From Pseudomonadota bacterium (GTDB taxonomy: Bacteria; Myxococcota_A; UBA796; SXON01): DNA of 64,000 nucleotides. This document shows, one piece after another, positions 63,837-64,000 of the stretch; within the stretch, counting starts at the first letter, position 1; every line of letters starts with the position of its first letter. The notes beneath the pieces were generated by a model that ran no database searches, was not told the origin of the DNA, and saw nothing but the letters and a program-made list of their open reading frames with translations. The DNA is taken from contig JAUXTN010000025.1 of NCBI GenBank assembly GCA_030684355.1, positions 23,841-87,840 of the forward strand, given 5' to 3'. Position numbers and translations under genes: made by a program.

Positions 63837-63996
63837 AGCCTGTGAAGCAATCCCCCCCGAGAAGGGAGTCTGTGGAGCAACGGGAGGCCCCGATGGGGCG
63901 GTCCGTGGCGCAGTGCGGCCAGGGTGGGCCGGTGGGGCCCCGTCCGGGGGGAACCGGCTCGGGCCCCTGGACGCGGTTCTCTGCGCCACGGGCCGC
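63837..63996. repeat. Direct and inverted ~14-16 bp repeats at the right edge
   Basis: AGCCTGTGAAGCAA (63837), AGTCTGTGGAGCAA (63867) and GGTCCGTGGCGCAG (63900) are degenerate direct repeats about 30-33 bp apart. A last copy is inverted: CTGCGCCACGGGCCGC (63981-63996) complements GCGGTCCGTGGCGCAG (63898-63913) at 15 of 16 bases. No gene lies in 63793-64000, and the array may continue past the window. Confidence 0.6.
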
Positions 63997-64000
63997 TCCA

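Overview
The window is very GC-rich bacterial chromosome, densely packed and with no phage, transposon or CRISPR signal. Several traits point to Myxococcota (former Deltaproteobacteria): a MYXO-CTERM-like tail on a secreted beta-helix protein, MopE-type Asp/Cys repeats, many lipoproteins with choice-of-anchor D (ASH) domains, a Hanks-type kinase, and a complete set of homologues of the Myxococcus gliding/spore-coat envelope machine (Glt/Nfs). Very short signal peptides, GTG starts and 1-4 nt stop/start overlaps are common throughout. Genus and species cannot be told from the sequence.

Layout. 1-6.6 kb: a membrane-anchored Ser/Thr kinase (minus strand, cut by the left edge), a MYXO-CTERM beta-helix protein and a repeat-rich OmpA-family protein. 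6.7-10.6 kb: a minus-strand operon of a TatT-like lipoprotein, an alpha/beta hydrolase, pyrE, a small lipoprotein and a TolC-family protein. 10.8-15.7 kb: guaB, a VWA/ASH lipoprotein, and a two-subunit 3-oxoacid CoA-transferase. 15.9-16.6 kb: a solitary rplC (ribosomal protein L3), outside any S10 operon, with its own candidate promoter and terminator.

16.7-31.4 kb is the most striking region. It is a single minus-strand locus encoding, in order, two outer-membrane barrels (GltA/B or NfsA/B type), GltC, GltD, GltE, GltF, GltG, a second GltG-like protein lacking the FHA domain, and GltH (CglE type), then a linked ASH-domain lipoprotein. Intrinsic terminators after gltE, gltG and the gltG paralogue, and a good sigma-70-type promoter before gltF, divide the locus into separately controlled units. 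31.5-37.2 kb follows with a Ton-type operon (ExbB, ExbD, TonB, a TonB-dependent receptor with its own TonB-C-like domain, and a lipoprotein). It is the only proton-motive-force motor in view.

37.2-45.7 kb: a small lipoprotein, tRNA-Cys(GCA), PBP1C and a bacterial alpha-2-macroglobulin with an intact CLEQ thioester. 45.9-55.3 kb: a plus-strand operon of two LPS-core-like glycosyltransferases, a second class A penicillin-binding protein, a lipoprotein, ispA, tlyA and a MopE-repeat lipoprotein. 55.3-57.8 kb: an S41 protease. 57.9-62.4 kb: larB-larC, a PAS/HisKA protein without ATPase domain, a UspA protein and an exported protein of unknown function. 62.5-63.8 kb: an SPFH protein with two C-terminal GYF_2-like domains, followed by hairpins and repeats at the right edge.

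Together the window is dominated by envelope biology: a trans-envelope machine, energy transduction to the outer membrane, peptidoglycan synthesis with its alpha-2-macroglobulin partner, LPS-core-type sugar transfer and many surface lipoproteins. Housekeeping genes (guaB, pyrE, rplC, ispA, tlyA, tRNA-Cys) lie between them. All functions are inferred from sequence. No search could be run.
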